NCBI GenBank assembly: GCA_910584795.1
Contig: CAJUBZ010000039.1
Span: 1-5,878, forward strand
Direction: 5' to 3'
Length of the DNA: 5,878 nucleotides
Source of the DNA: an uncultured Eubacterium sp.
GTDB lineage: Bacteria > Bacillota > Clostridia > Lachnospirales > Lachnospiraceae
Shown here one piece after another: positions 5,619-5,878 of this stretch (position 1 is its first letter; the number at the start of each line of letters is the position of its first letter). The position numbers were made by a program, and so were the translations under genes. The notes beneath the pieces were generated by a model, which searched no databases, was not told the DNA's origin, and worked only from the letters and a program-made list of their open reading frames with translations.

Positions 5619-5878
5619 CTATTTTTCATAGGGATTCTGGTAATCCGGGCAGAGGTATGTTTCGCTCCATGCCATCATGGTCTGCAGGACGGGGATGAAG
5701 CTCTTCCCAAACTCGGTAAGTGAGTATTCTACCTTCGGCGGTATTTCCTTGTAAATCTCCCGGTGGAGGAACCCGTCACTTTCCAGTTCCCGGAGCTGCT
5801 TTGTCAGCGTGGACTGCGTGATACCGTCAAGGCGGCGCATCAGTTCACCGAACCGCTGGACTTTGTAAAAGGACACAT
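5619..5878 (-). CDS. HxlR-family winged-helix regulator (partial, 5' end outside window)
   Basis: The visible 85 codons encode VQRFGELMRRLDGITQSTLTKQLRELESDGFLHREIYKEIPPKVEYSLTEFGKSFIPVL-type sequence. That is the recognition helix, wing and dimer helix of the HxlR/MarR-like family: RFGEL, GITQSTLTKQL, LESDGF and PPKVEYSLTEFG are the usual landmarks. The upstream part (family N-terminus with a CP motif and the WK..IL helix) lies beyond the window edge; the GTG at 5876-5874 is an internal codon, not a start. HxlR proteins are DNA-binding dimers that often sense thiol-reactive or aldehyde stress and usually control a divergent neighbour, which would also be outside the window. Its G+C is clearly higher than that of the HEPN and DUF2971 genes, so it belongs to a different backbone. 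Confidence 0.85.
   Translation of the reverse strand, partial: VSFYKVQRFGELMRRLDGITQSTLTKQLRELESDGFLHREIYKEIPPKVEYSLTEFGKSFIPVLQTMMAWSETYLCPDYQNPYEK

Noticed and set aside
5317..5629. Overlapping minus-strand reading frames of 71 and 94 codons
   Set aside because: They translate the iteron units as repeated peptide (FGKLYPTFAKSFILFGK), so they are by-products of the DNA repeat.

Overview
The window is AT-rich, low-GC Firmicutes-type DNA. Its strong AGGAG-like ribosome binding sites, iteron arrays, structured repeats and patchwork composition suggest the accessory region of an integrative/conjugative element or plasmid from a gut Clostridia (Lachnospiraceae-like) host. That assignment rests on general recognition, not on a search. 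No replication, transfer or integrase gene is inside the window. The right edge, from about 5530, is visibly richer in G+C and carries part of an HxlR-type regulator on the minus strand.

Layout. Positions 1-135 hold two strong hairpins. Positions 136-264 hold the first copy of a roughly 128-bp structured repeat with GTTACGC...GCGTAAC inverted ends. Positions 386-2424 form a two-gene operon; both proteins carry the R-X4-H signature of HEPN ribonucleases (RNDIAH and RNTAVH). The last codons of the second gene overlap the 5' end of a tRNA-like RNA at 2415-2513. It has a convincing acceptor stem, D arm, 4-nt variable region and T arm, but its anticodon loop is replaced by a long hairpin. The second copy of the structured repeat follows at 2554-2680, so this cassette lies between two direct repeats. 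Positions 2684-2997 hold further hairpins, a likely terminator and a first array of about 20-bp iteron-like repeats. Positions 3112-5070 hold two DUF2971-family genes, the first broken by a -1 frameshift in a T tract. A second, related iteron-like array lies at 5383-5467.

How it may work. HEPN enzymes in defence and toxin-antitoxin loci commonly cut RNA, often tRNA anticodon loops. A tRNA mimic whose anticodon loop is buried in a helix, made from the same transcript as two HEPN proteins, suggests an RNA component: a decoy, antitoxin, guide or sensor. This is inference; the RNA fold and the HEPN motifs are seen directly. The DUF2971 pair looks like a second cargo module. The HEPN module is framed by the 128-bp repeats and the DUF2971 module by iteron arrays, so cargo appears to be exchanged between repeated, structured sites.
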